A stretch of 64,000 bases of DNA, from the NCBI GenBank assembly GCA_964036315.1, contig OZ038510.1, positions 80,949,349 to 81,013,348 on the forward strand, read 5' to 3'. Origin of the DNA: Acanthosepion esculentum. Lineage: Eukaryota; Mollusca; Cephalopoda; Sepiida; Sepiidae. This document shows, piece by piece, positions 21,015-30,557 of the stretch. How positions within the stretch are numbered: the first letter of the stretch is position 1; each line of letters begins with the position of its first letter. Under the pieces are notes generated by a model that saw only the letters and a program-made list of their open reading frames with translations, was not told the DNA's origin and ran no database searches. The position numbers were made by a program, and so were the translations under genes.

Positions 21015-21646
21015 AATCACCTAAATTATGTACGGATATGCGGGATTCCGGATATGAGGCACTCTGGATATGAAGTATTCCAGATATGAGGCACTCCGGA
21101 TATGAGGTATTCCGGATATGAGGTATCCCGGATATGAGAGATTCCGGATATAAGGCACTCCGGATATGAAGGATTCCAGATATGAGGCACTCTGGATATG
21201 AGGTATTCCGGATATGAGGCATTCCGGATATGAGGCACTCCGGATAAGAAGGTGTTCCGGATATGAGGCACTCCGGATATGAGGCACTCCGGATATGAAG
21301 GATTTCGGATATGAGGCACTCCGGATATGCGGTATTCCGGATATGAGGCACTCCGGATATGAAGGATTTCGGATATGAGGCACTCCGGATATGCGGTATT
21401 CCGGATATGAGGCACTCCGGATATGAGCTATTCCGGATATGAGGTATTCCGGATATGAGAGATTCCTGATATGAGGAACTCCGGATATGAGGGATTCCGA
21501 ATATATGGCACTCCGGATATGAGGGATTCCAGATATGAGGCACTCCGGATATGAGGGATTCCGGATATGAGGGTTTCCAGATATGAGGCGCTCCGAATAT
21601 GCGGGATTCCGGATAAAAGGGGTACCGGGAATGAGGGATTCTACTG
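21015..21646. repeat. 15-17 bp minisatellite with pogo-like end
   Basis: About 38 units of CCGGATATGAGGCACT/CCGGATATGAGGGATT. At the right edge the minus strand reads TA then CAGTAGAATCCCTCATTCCC, a Tigger/pogo-style terminus flanked by TA (21647-21648). The unit CCGGATAT(A/G)AG matches the subterminal repeat of the MITE at 13.28 kb. No left TIR is visible. Long minus-strand frames here merely reflect a unit with few stops. Confidence 0.85.
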
Positions 21647-21892
21647 TAGCTCGTGTATAATGCAACCACAGCTTCTGAGCAATAGCAGTAGGCCTACTGT
21701 AGTCAAATAATGTAGTACTCGACATCCCCCTGGGCATATTTCATAGCAAATAAATCGTCTTTATTCTTCTTTGTACAAACCTACGCCAAAATGTCGAGAA
21801 AACCACATCGTAAAATATCTGATAGGAAGTTACGGAGGTTTATAAGATAAAATAATACCCCGGAAATGATAACCGGATGTGCCATGTCAGAT

Positions 21893-22066
21893 ATGTACTT
21901 TGTTTTTATTGACAAATGTCAAATTTAAAAATTTTGCGTTTCCGTTATTGAAAACTGCGTACTATTGTGAATCGAGGGGAAGGCCATCATCAATAGTACG
22001 CAATTATCAATGACGTAAGCACAGTTTAAAACTTGACATTTGCAAATAAAAACAAGGTACAGATAC
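21893..22066. repeat. Fold-back MITE-like element
   Basis: Imperfect inverted ends TGTACTTTGTTTTTATTGAC and, on the other side, TTGACATTTGCAAATAAAAA. The centre holds a second inverted pair, TGCGTACTATTG/CAATAGTACGCA. About 174 bp. Confidence 0.65.
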
Positions 22067-22203
22067 GACATGGCACATTCGTTTCCAACAAGCATTAAAG
22101 ACTCAAGTCGTATGGTGAAGGTAAAATCAATCACCTAAGGGGCAAACTTTTACTTATATTAATTCTCTCTCTCTCTCCTTTCTTTCTCTCTCTCTCTCTC
22201 TCT

Positions 22204-22236
22204 CTGAAAATGGCTAAATGTATAGCCGAAAGCGCA
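22204..22236 (+). ncRNA. Degenerate hammerhead-like motif
   Basis: CTGAAAA, extra T, stem GGCTA/TAGCC, GAAA, AGCGC. The conserved G8 is A here, so it is probably inactive. It follows a (CT)n run. Confidence 0.25.
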
Positions 22237-22309
22237 CGGATAAAAAGAACATTCGGACAGTTTTTATATAATTTATTATCCGAAAAGAAAAACATTATTA
22301 GATCGCATG

Positions 22310-22371
22310 AGAAATTGTATAAAAATACTAAATAAAAGCACCTTGTCAGTCGTTTTCAATGAAATGTACAC

Positions 22372-22458
<87 letters not shown>

Positions 22459-22562
22459 GAGTGAGTGAGGGAAAGAGATAGATGAAATTGTATAAAAAAC
22501 TAAATCAAAGCACTTCGTCGTTTTCAATGAAATGTGATTGAAAGGATTGCTGCCTAAATACA

Positions 22563-22620
<58 letters not shown>

Positions 22621-23035
22621 CATACATATATATATATCTGCACATTTCATTGAAAACGACAGACAAGCTGCTTTTATTTAGTTTTTTAGAACAATTTGTT
22701 ATGCGATCTAATAATTTTTTATAATTATAAATATCTGTCGTATTCAATGAAATGTGCATGAAACAATGATTGCTGCCTACATAAACACACACACACACAC
22801 ACACAGACATATATATATATATATATATATATATAGATATAGATATATATATGCACATTTCACTGAATACGACAGACAAGGTGCTTTTATTTAGTTTTTT
22901 TGATAATTCTTATACAATTTCTCATGCAATCTAATATTTTTTAATAATAATAAATGTCTGTCGTATTCAATGAAATGTGCTTGAAAGAAGGATTGCTGCC
23001 TAAATATATATATATATATATAAATATATATCGTT
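22310..23035. repeat. Four tandem-like units with CA/TA/GA tracts
   Basis: The block ..AAAAGCA(C/G)..TTTCAATGAAATGT.. recurs in alternating orientation at about 22320, 22500, 22640-22760 and 22860-22990. The copies are separated by (TA)n (22376-22427, 22603-22637, 22807-22852), (CA)n (22561-22602, 22785-22806) and (GA)n (22425-22455). Frames here are microsatellite artefacts. Confidence 0.7.
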
Positions 23036-23895
23036 ATCTCATATATTCAGTTGTATGGATATGAGTTTGGGACTCTGGGTCTCACGCTTTTGCGATCCTC
23101 AGACTAAACTGGTTTATTTTTTTAGATTGGATCATTTATACTTGTTTGACTATGTTTGGTGGTGAGATGGGGAATTTACTTCTGTGTTTATTTGGTATGA
23201 CACTCTCATACACATAGGCACACATACATACAGGTATACGCATTTTAGTTCACACAAACACATCCACATAAGCAATAAGAGGCTAGGCGCAGATAGAGAT
23301 CTGTGTGTTCGGGCATACATTCGGTGTCGAGACGGTAGCTTTTATATATGTAGCAATGTTCGTTTCAATCAGAAGCGGTAGTGGTATTCTTGACGCTTTT
23401 CAGATCTACAGCCTACGCCGTCAGAGAAACACTTCCTCACATATCCATGTAAACGCGTACATACATTCCTATTGGTCTGGTTCTTTCACCACTTCTTTGG
23501 TTAAGCTGGTTCCTGTTTGTGGGAATGGTGAAGACGATGTTTGTATTTTCAACGCTAACTGCTTTGTGTGTTGTTGACGATTGTGATTATGCTGATAGTG
23601 ATAATAAGTGCGATATTAATTATTATGTTAGTAATATTTATTGATGTGTTAACGGTTCATTTAGCATTTATGATGATGGAAACGAAGTAAAAAAGGGTGG
23701 GGGATAATAATGAAAATCGTAATTATAATAGTTGTGGTAACCATGATTATGATGATGATAATAATACGGATAATATAACAATAATAATGATGATAATATA
23801 AAGAATGATAGTGTTAACACGTTGTACTAATGGTGGTGGAGATGGTTATGGAGTGATTGTTCTTAGAGTGGTAGTAGTGATGGTAGTATGGGTAA

Positions 23896-23898
<3 letters not shown>
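23036..23898. other. No gene; GAT/ATA-rich
   Basis: 23580-23890 is rich in GATAATAATG-like trinucleotides. Short frames at 23184-23577 show no motif. Confidence 0.5.

Positions 23899-23947
<49 letters not shown>
23899..23947. repeat. (TA)n tract
   Basis: TA run on the 5' side of a SINE. Confidence 0.95.
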
Positions 23948-23950
<3 letters not shown>

Positions 23951-23953
<3 letters not shown>

Positions 23954-24262
23954 TGGCTCCTGAAAAATTAATTTCGGTTGAGCTCTTTGGTTTGAAGTGT
24001 GAGTTTGTAAACAGTGACTATTTAAGCTAATATTGCACGACTCTTCGGCAGAATTGAGTCACTGTCAGTCACTGTGTGTTTATCTAAATCTAAAAATAAA
24101 CACGCTAAAATTCACCTTCATCCTTGCCGTGCACCGGCGGCTTACTGGTAGAAGTTCCGACTGACGCAAATTCATTCGGGTTTCGATCCTAGCTAGAGGC
24201 AACCGGACGTCTAGCCACACTGATGATCTGTGAAACAGCGAAACAGTCTGTCTGTAGATGAC

Positions 24263-24266
<4 letters not shown>
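23951..24266 (+). mobile_element. tRNA-like SINE, copy 2, with hammerhead-like end
   Basis: Nearly identical to 11267-11552 but complete at the 3' side. Order: 170-bp leader, tRNA-like region with CTTACTGGTAGAAG and GGGTTTCGATCCT, then the hammerhead-like segment and directly the TA tail (24266-24320). A diverged relative lies at 43375-43510. The leader repeats TCACTGTCAGTCACTG. Confidence 0.7.
24212..24262 (+). ncRNA. Hammerhead-like motif in SINE 3' end
   Basis: CTGATGA (24220-24226), T, CTGT-GAA-ACAG hairpin, C, GAAA (24240-24243), then ACAG-T-CTGT (24243-24251) and C. The outer flanks give a 3-bp stem (ACA/TGT). It has all parts of a minimal hammerhead, with a mismatch or extra base at the base of stem II. 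Confidence 0.4.

Positions 24267-24320
<54 letters not shown>
24266..24320. repeat. (TA)n tract
   Basis: TA run, SINE tail. Confidence 0.95.
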
Positions 24321-24324
<4 letters not shown>

Positions 24325-24568
24325 TATAGAGATAGAGAGAGATATAAATTACCCGGAAATATGCAAGACGATAGAACAAGAAGAAAGAACAGCAGATGGA
24401 GCAAAAGGTCGCTTGGTTGATGGCCAACGAGAAGCAAATGTAATGGTTGCTATCGTTGATGATGATAAAAGAATAATAACCAATTTTGCGAACTGGATTT
24501 TCTTTTTATCTGCTAATTCGATAGAATAAATTATTCTATTCCTAAGCGCGTGTTAAATGCTGTAATAA

Positions 24569-24571
24569 AAC

Positions 24572-24609
<38 letters not shown>
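24569..24609. repeat. (AAT)n microsatellite
   Basis: AAT run. Confidence 0.95.
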
Positions 24610-24611
<2 letters not shown>

Positions 24612-24998
24612 GCAAGAAGCCGTCTCCACTTAGAAGCTTACGGATGTTCGAATTCTTTAATGCGAATGAATAACTCTTAATGTTAGCATCTTTTAATTAA
24701 ATCAGAATTTCCGCACGCCGCCAAAAATTTGGCAATTCAACCAGAAGATATGACAGTATATTCTTGGAATTTGTCCAAGAAAAAAAAAATCAGATTTCAA
24801 TGTAATAAAGCCTGTGTTTAAGCGAAGAAAACTAAAGTTAATTAGAGTTTTATTTCAAAAGAATTCTGATCGGGCGAATGTTGAAAAATTCCGGATTCTT
24901 GAGATTTGATCTTATCTCATCTTGGCCAAAAGGAAATAAAAGCCAAACAAGGGAATTAATCAATCTCGACCAGCAGCAATGCGAATCATTTAACTGCT

Positions 24999-25000
<2 letters not shown>
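24610..25000. other. No feature recognised
   Basis: AT-rich, no motif. Confidence 0.4.

Positions 25001-25052
<52 letters not shown>
25001..25052. repeat. (TA)n tract
   Basis: TA run. Confidence 0.95.
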
Positions 25053-25058
<6 letters not shown>

Positions 25059-25164
25059 ATTCACAATTTTTACCGACACTTTAATTCTGTTGTAACGTAC
25101 ATCGCCTGACAAAAGATTTTAAATAATTAAAATACAAACCAAAAATGATCTGATTAAAATGTAT

Positions 25165-25487
25165 GTTAATATTTATATGAAGTGACAACAGAATAATTCC
25201 AAGAAAGCGAGCTTGCATGCACAGCTCAATGGTAAATCAGTTTATTGCATAATAATCTCAGATGATGTTTCACTTGTGGGGTAGGGCAATTTAATTATCC
25301 CGTTTTTCAGAAAGGTAACATTGCACTCGATCTGAAAGTTGGAGAATGAGGTTATAAGAAAATACTCCAAAAGTTAGATTCATAGCTTTTACCAATTCCT
25401 GAGCATTTTGTTTTAAAGATCGTCTGAAAGAAAAATGTAGAGAAAAACCTAATTTCTGCAGGTTTGTGCTTAAAATCTCATGTCAAA
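25165..25487. repeat. Dispersed repeat, copy 2 (copy 1 at 15590-15905)
   Basis: Matches copy 1 across its length with scattered changes. Here the PiggyBac-like remnant does not follow it. Confidence 0.8.
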
Positions 25488-25827
25488 ATTTTACTATTTC
25501 ATGAATAAATCCAAATAAAGTTGTATGAGATACATTGAATGGAAAATATATTCAAAATAAAATTTTAATTATGAATCATAATGAAAAAAATTAGATTTAT
25601 AATTAATAAAAAACGAAAAGATAGATAAAATCTGTATACAACGCCATAATACTGTTGGGTAAAAATTATAAGACAAAAAGTTTTAAACTTGCATTGTTTA
25701 TTGTTTATTGTACATTTGCAATGTAAAATTATTGCAATGATAATATAGCTGCGCTGTTCAGTAAATGAAGGTCTTATTTGAAGGTACAATGATTTAGTAA
25801 TAATGTCCTTGTGCCATGCATCTTGGC

Positions 25828-26186
25828 TGTTAATGGACTGTTCCGGACATCATAAATACTGCGCCTCAAGAGGGAGCAGCTGTCAGAGAGTTAGTTCAGA
25901 GTCAGAGACAGAGTCGAGTCAGACGATTACTGTAAGACATTGGAATAGTGATACTTGTCGAGACAACATAGTTCACTCTAACCAAATCTGATAGTCATTA
26001 CTAATACTTCTACTTCTTTGTACATATTTCTGTTTGTAATATATCTGTGTTATTCCATACCTGTGTTCGAGTTATTCTTCATTGGTTCTACCTTGGACCA
26101 TCACCGTGGTACAGGGAACTTGGACCATCACCGTAGTACAGGGAACTTGGACCATCACCGTGGTACAGGGAACTTGGACCATAACA
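25828..26186. mobile_element. Solo LTR with 5-bp target duplication
   Basis: Begins TGTTAATGG and ends CCATAACA (TG..CA with imperfect inverted ends), flanked by TTGGC on both sides (25823-25827 and 26187-26191). It has a TATA-like CATAAATAC near 25851 and an AG-rich stretch after it. No internal region or second LTR is present, as expected after LTR-LTR recombination. A 5-bp duplication fits Gypsy or BEL elements. The sequence does not match the Gypsy LTR at 53-57 kb. Confidence 0.75.
26091..26180. repeat. 27-bp minisatellite inside the solo LTR
   Basis: Three-plus copies of TTGGACCATCACCGTGGTAC plus AGGGAAC at the LTR 3' end. Confidence 0.9.
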
Positions 26187-26471
26187 TTGGCTATATACCA
26201 TTTGTAAAGCTTCAGTAAATTATAAATTTTATAAAGCTGTGCTATAAGTTTTTTCACTGATCAATGGAATGAAATTCCAACGCTATAAGTTTCAGCCTAA
26301 ACCTAATATTTAAACTTGTTTCCTCGAAAATCGGTAACGATTTGAAAAAAATATTTTCTGTCGTTATTTACCATGTGAAACCCCAACTTTCAAACTGAGT
26401 ACAATACCATGGTTCCATAATCGACCTGTCTTTGTACAATTATTGTAAAATAACAATACGCTTGACGAATT

Positions 26472-27300
26472 ATTAAAAATTTTAATTATGAATCACCATA
26501 AGCAAAATATGCATTTTTTACTGTATTTGATAAGTAAAAACTGTGTAAAAATAGTTATAAAAGATTACAAAAAGGTACTCAATGAATAAGATTTGTTAGA
26601 ACATTTTTAGATCATAATTAATAAAAGCAAAAAATAGTTAAAAGTCTATATGATACCATAATAACGTTTGGTACACATTATAAGACAAAACTTTGTAAAA
26701 TTTGCATTGAAAATCGTACTAAAACTAGTGCACTGTATAACACTTTACATCATAATATAATTAAATTGTTCAGTATAATTTCCCTTTGAAGTAAATGAAG
26801 GTCTTATTTGATAGCACAATGATTCAGTAATAATGTCCTTATGCCATGTCTGTCCTGGGTAAGACGTTAAACTACATCCACGTCATGGGTAAGACGATAA
26901 ACTACGTCCAGCAGCAAGGCCTCTGATCAGGAGGTTTTGAGGAGTGTGCAACGATCTCTTAATTGCTGGTGTTCCCAGATCCACCCTGACCCGGAGTGGT
27001 AGCATCTGTTAGGGTCCCAGCTATGGGGAAATAGTTAACTATTACCAGCAATACTTTTATGAAACAAATTATTACCAGCAATACAATTTTGAAGGAAAAA
27101 TATTACCAGAATAAGATTTTTGACAAAACAAATTATTACCAGCAATAAAAAATATTGTCGGCATTAAATAACCCATTGAGGTTGATATGCCATAAAACAA
27201 AATAAGCCAAACCAAACCTTGTGCAATACATCTTGGTCTTATACAATTTGTAAAGCTTCAGTATTTTATAAACTTTATAAGGTTTCAGCGATCATCGGTG
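26472..27300. repeat. Old tandem duplication, copy 2 (interrupted by SINE)
   Basis: The partner of copy 1. Here the interruption, close to the site of the LTR insertion in copy 1, is a SINE at 26851-27216. Confidence 0.7.
26851..27216 (+). mobile_element. SINE of the 44-45 kb family, unexpanded copy
   Basis: Starts TGTCCTGGGTAAGACGTTAA, passes CCTCTGATCAGGAGGTTTTG and AGATCCACCCTGACCC, then four ATTACCAGCAATA repeats, and ends with GTCGGCATTAAATAACCCAT..AAACAAAATAAGCCAAACC. It is flanked by similar 12-13 bp sequences (CCTTATGCCATG / CCTTGTGCAATAC), probably a decayed target duplication. It has only two copies of the 30-bp unit that is amplified about 24-fold at 44.57-45.29 kb. Confidence 0.75.
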
Positions 27301-27669
27301 TAAAACACTATTGAACTTTAATAATATAAAATACTGAATAATTTTTGCAATGGAACGGAACAAACGTTCGTAGCGTTTTATAAGTGAATTTCAAGGACAA
27401 TATTTCTATATATGTCAATAGATTGATGGATGTACAGGTGGTGTAAGATTGCGGAGAAAGCGTCTTGATGCCTAATCAGGTTCGATTGCAGTACAGACCC
27501 GTCATTGGATTTTGTCAAGAATCTCGAGATGCACAGCAGGAGCACCCGACCAGATATGGCAACAGTATTGGATACACGGACGAATGGTAGCAAAATAAAT
27601 TCTAATGAGAAAAATGACATTTATCTAATAAATGGTAATAAAATTACTGCTACCACGACATATATTACT

Positions 27670-27707
<38 letters not shown>

Positions 27708-28045
27708 TATTATTATTATCATTATTATTAATAATAATGATAATACTGATTTTTATGTCATCCACGTTGATTTGTGTCTTTCTAATCCGTTAATCTTCTT
27801 TATGCAACAATAAATCTCGTTGGAGATCAGATGTTAACTACGTGATCTGGCTCTATTTTGAGGAGATTTTATAAAAAGTAACACTGAATAAATTCCCATT
27901 CTAGTATCCGAGCAAAATTTTGCTTTCCCAATGATGACACGTCCATTTGAAATCAATATTCACTATTGTTCTCTTGTAGTTTACTGTTAAATCTGAGGCC
28001 ATATTTTGTTAAGGCACTTATTATTACATGGTTTTCACATGTGTG

Positions 28046-28049
<4 letters not shown>
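27301..28049. other. No gene; (AAT)n at 27672-27735
   Basis: Contains an AAT/ATT microsatellite that folds back on itself. Short frames show no motif. Confidence 0.5.

Positions 28050-28091
<42 letters not shown>
28050..28091. repeat. (CA)n microsatellite
   Basis: CA run. Confidence 0.97.
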
Positions 28092-28092
<1 letters not shown>

Positions 28093-28189
28093 TGTCGGTG
28101 GATAACAATATCAGAGTTTGCGCTTTTATATCGCCTTGTCCTCCTCCTACACATATAGGATTCCAGCAAAACAAAAAAGTTACATTAGT

Positions 28190-28222
28190 CTGATGAAGTC
28201 CTTCTAGAAGTCGAAACACGTT
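28190..28222 (+). ncRNA. Weak hammerhead-like motif
   Basis: CTGATGA, extra A, GTC-CTTCTAGAAG-TC hairpin (imperfect), GAAA, CACG. The core is intact but the helices are poor. Probably the 3' end of a decayed PLE-like element. Confidence 0.25.
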
Positions 28223-28469
28223 AGAAATTTTTTTTTCCTTTTTATCGTTCATTTGCCGAACATCATTCTGATATATAGACTTTTATAGATCATTTATAGA
28301 TTCACGGAAATTGTTTTGATGAACTTTTCACTACGGTGATGCTCATGCTCATATGACGTTGGAACACCGGTTCCCGTCCGATAACGGAAAATAAGCAATG
28401 TCGAGCTTGGTCAGTACCTAGATGGGTGCGCCTTTGGAAATGCCAGGTGCTGTAAGTTTGGACGTGCAG

Positions 28470-28735
28470 GTGATGCAATGGAGATTAGCTCGGAAATGTT
28501 AATCGGAGAGCCAAGTTCGAATTCCAGTTGCGTTCGCTATATTCACACATATCCTAAGAAAATATACGAATCCAGATCTTCTCTCCCCCAGCTATGGGTT
28601 AATTAGTAATACTTGTTTCTCTAAATCATTAATTATCAACCCCGAATTCTTGCAAGTTAAAAATATTTTCAGGCTTTAAATAGCATGCAAAGGGTTGATA
28701 AGCCGTAAAAAATCGAATCAATCTATGGTACCTAG
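28470..28735 (+). mobile_element. tRNA-derived SINE with shared tail
   Basis: Same family as 5570-6230 (CGGAGAGCCAAGTTCGAATT, AGCTATGGGTTAAT). It ends in a tail related to GGCATTAAATAACCCGTTGA, the tail also used by the 26.85 and 44.1 kb SINEs. Confidence 0.65.
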
Positions 28736-28789
28736 ACTTTATGAATTTTAGCACACTACTATATTAGCGGCAAGGCCTCATCATTTTAC

Positions 28790-29040
28790 AATTGAAATGA
28801 GTAGATGTAACCGTAAGTTCTATGCTAAGAGTTTCTTCTATTGCACTTCTCGCTGGAGGTAATCTCTTCCGGCTTCTTGCTTCCCAGTCAACTTTGGTCT
28901 TCAAAAATTTAAATGCAATGTCGATCCTTTTCTTCTGTCTTCTTAATTCCTGTTGTTTTATTGTTCTCTCGCAATAAAGTTTCCTCATATTGTCTAACCC
29001 TCGGCGAACCCTTACATCTTAGTGGCATGATAGCCTTGTT
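28790..29040 (+). pseudogene. Non-LTR RT C-terminal remnant
   Basis: The plus strand reads a broken SRW..SLPASCFPVNFGLQKF then KCNVDPFLLSS and a stop near 28947, followed by the family tail (ACCCTTACATCTTAGTGG). One in-frame stop replaces part of the RLWNSLP motif. Confidence 0.65.
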
Positions 29041-29164
29041 TTATAAAGTCGGGTGACGAAATGCGTCGACAAGGACAAAATACTATTTTCCGATTGTCTG
29101 TTTTACTGAATTTGTCTTTGCAGATATATTCTAACAGCTTTCACACTTTGTCGACATGGAAAAC

Positions 29165-29215
<51 letters not shown>
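29165..29215. repeat. (TA)n tract
   Basis: TA run. Confidence 0.95.
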
Positions 29216-29218
<3 letters not shown>

Positions 29219-29703
29219 ATTTGGACACAGTCCGACAATTTTTCTATGAAAATTTCTCGGACATTCAGGCCGGTAAATGTTATTTGATACTGTTTATTAT
29301 AAAACAGAGCATTTGCTTAAATACTTGTATCTATAAAAAAGAACGTTAAACATGATATAAATGTCTTTAAATAAATTGTCGGACTATGTCCAATTCAAAA
29401 ATATATGACGTCATTTGTTTACATTTGATACACTAAGAGCAGATATGAATAGAAGAGATTCATGGAAGATTTAAGTTTAAAGATAGTAAAATCGACCTTG
29501 CTAACCAGACGTGGCCGAACGGTTAAGGCACGTCACGCGAAATGACGGTTCTGTATAGGATACAGGTTCGATTCCTGTCGGAGAACGAAAATTTTCTATG
29601 AAAATTTCTCCCGGTAAATGTTATTTAATACTGTTTATTAGAAAACAGAGCATTTGCTTAAATACTTGTATCGAAAAAAGAACGTTAAACATATCATAAA
29701 TGT

Positions 29704-29706
<3 letters not shown>
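29216..29706 (+). mobile_element. tRNA-Ser(CGA)-derived SINE
   Basis: Core 29511-29585 shows a D arm GCC/GGC with GAACGGTTAA, a perfect anticodon stem CGTCA/TGACG with loop CGCGAAA, a long variable arm, and a perfect T arm ACAGG-TTCGATT-CCTGT. The anticodon reads CGA and the long variable arm is serine-like. U33 is G, and the acceptor ends do not pair, so it is not a functional tRNA. Inverted flanking blocks (CAGAGCATTTGCTTAAATAC) occur on both sides. The whole lies between (TA)n tracts. Confidence 0.7.

Positions 29707-29759
<53 letters not shown>
29707..29759. repeat. (TA)n tract
   Basis: TA run. Confidence 0.95.
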
Positions 29760-29767
<8 letters not shown>

Positions 29768-29789
29768 ATGAATGGAAAATCTACCACTG

Positions 29790-30059
29790 CTCTATCTGAA
29801 GAAGTCATAACATAATTTATCTCCTAGAATGCACACTATGCCAGAAACAATATGTGGGAAAATCTGAATGTCCTTTCCACTACAGAATTAATAATTATCG
29901 GAATCGGATCAAGTCGGCTCCCCACTCGGCTTTGTTAAAGTCTAATCAAGAACATGAAGAACACGAGAATTGTTCGACAGCGAGTCACGTGGTTTCCGTT
30001 CAGTCTAAAGTGAACACGCCTCAACTAATTGCACCTCTTTGCGATTCAAACGCATACTA
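29790..30059 (+). pseudogene. PLE GIY-YIG endonuclease fragment, lineage A
   Basis: The plus strand reads IIYLLECTLCQKQYVGKSEC, then RINNYRNRIKS and a Cys/His-containing stretch. IYLLEC supplies the first tyrosine, CTLC is the usual C-x2-C knuckle, and QYVG is the second motif. This is the arrangement of the GIY-YIG endonuclease at the C-terminus of Penelope-like retroelements. No RT is present upstream, which is (TA)n. The frame stays open to about 30057. A DNA-nicking role for target-primed insertion is known for the family. Confidence 0.65.
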
Positions 30060-30557
30060 GATAACATGGCGTCCGATTTGACGGCCCATCTGTTGTACAA
30101 TTTGATGTATCTGCTCGAATAAAATCTTTTTTCTGGTTTGTTCAGGAATACAATATTTCTCCTAAAACTCGGTTACGACAATTAGCGGTATCAACTTCCA
30201 AAAATACAGTGTATGTCGAAAACTAATTCTAAATATAGCGATTTTACTGGAAGATGGTAAGTTTCTTGTGTACGGCGTGAAAATGCACTGTTTCGGGAAT
30301 TTTTCTTATATTTTTTCGGTTTTGTTCTTACATTTCTTTTCATTTAGGCAGTTTCTGGGACGAGGATTATTTATTTATTTATTATTTGTAGTAATCAAGA
30401 AATTCGTTTCTAAAATTATATTATGGATCGAATAGGCAAGGCATTGGCGATATAGACAAATGAACGGTGGTTATAGATGTGGTCATCCGTTTAAAAATTG
30501 TTAACAAATCTATATGCCGAATCGATCTGCCGCCTTATTCGCTTTTAATCTCTCCTC
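30060..30557. other. No feature recognised
   Basis: Low-copy DNA between the PLE fragment and the satellite. Confidence 0.4.

Larger units (their letters stand above)
25540..26260. repeat. Old tandem duplication, copy 1 (interrupted by LTR)
   Basis: 25540-25827 plus 26187-26260 align with 26472-26850 plus 27217-27300. Shared blocks include TTTTAATTATGAATCA, GAAGGTCTTATTTGA, GTAATAATGTCCTT and TTTGTAAAGCTTCAGTA. The interruption is a solo LTR. Confidence 0.7.

Noticed and set aside
21010..21737. Frames of 129-238 codons rich in SYPECLISGIPHIR
   Set aside because: Minisatellite translation, open in several frames at once.
23184..23577. Short plus-strand frames as a possible host exon
   Set aside because: No motif, no splice context, and composition like the flanking non-coding DNA.
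29511..29585. Functional tRNA-Ser(CGA) gene
   Set aside because: U33 is G and the acceptor arms do not pair; diverged copies with the same flanks show it is a SINE.
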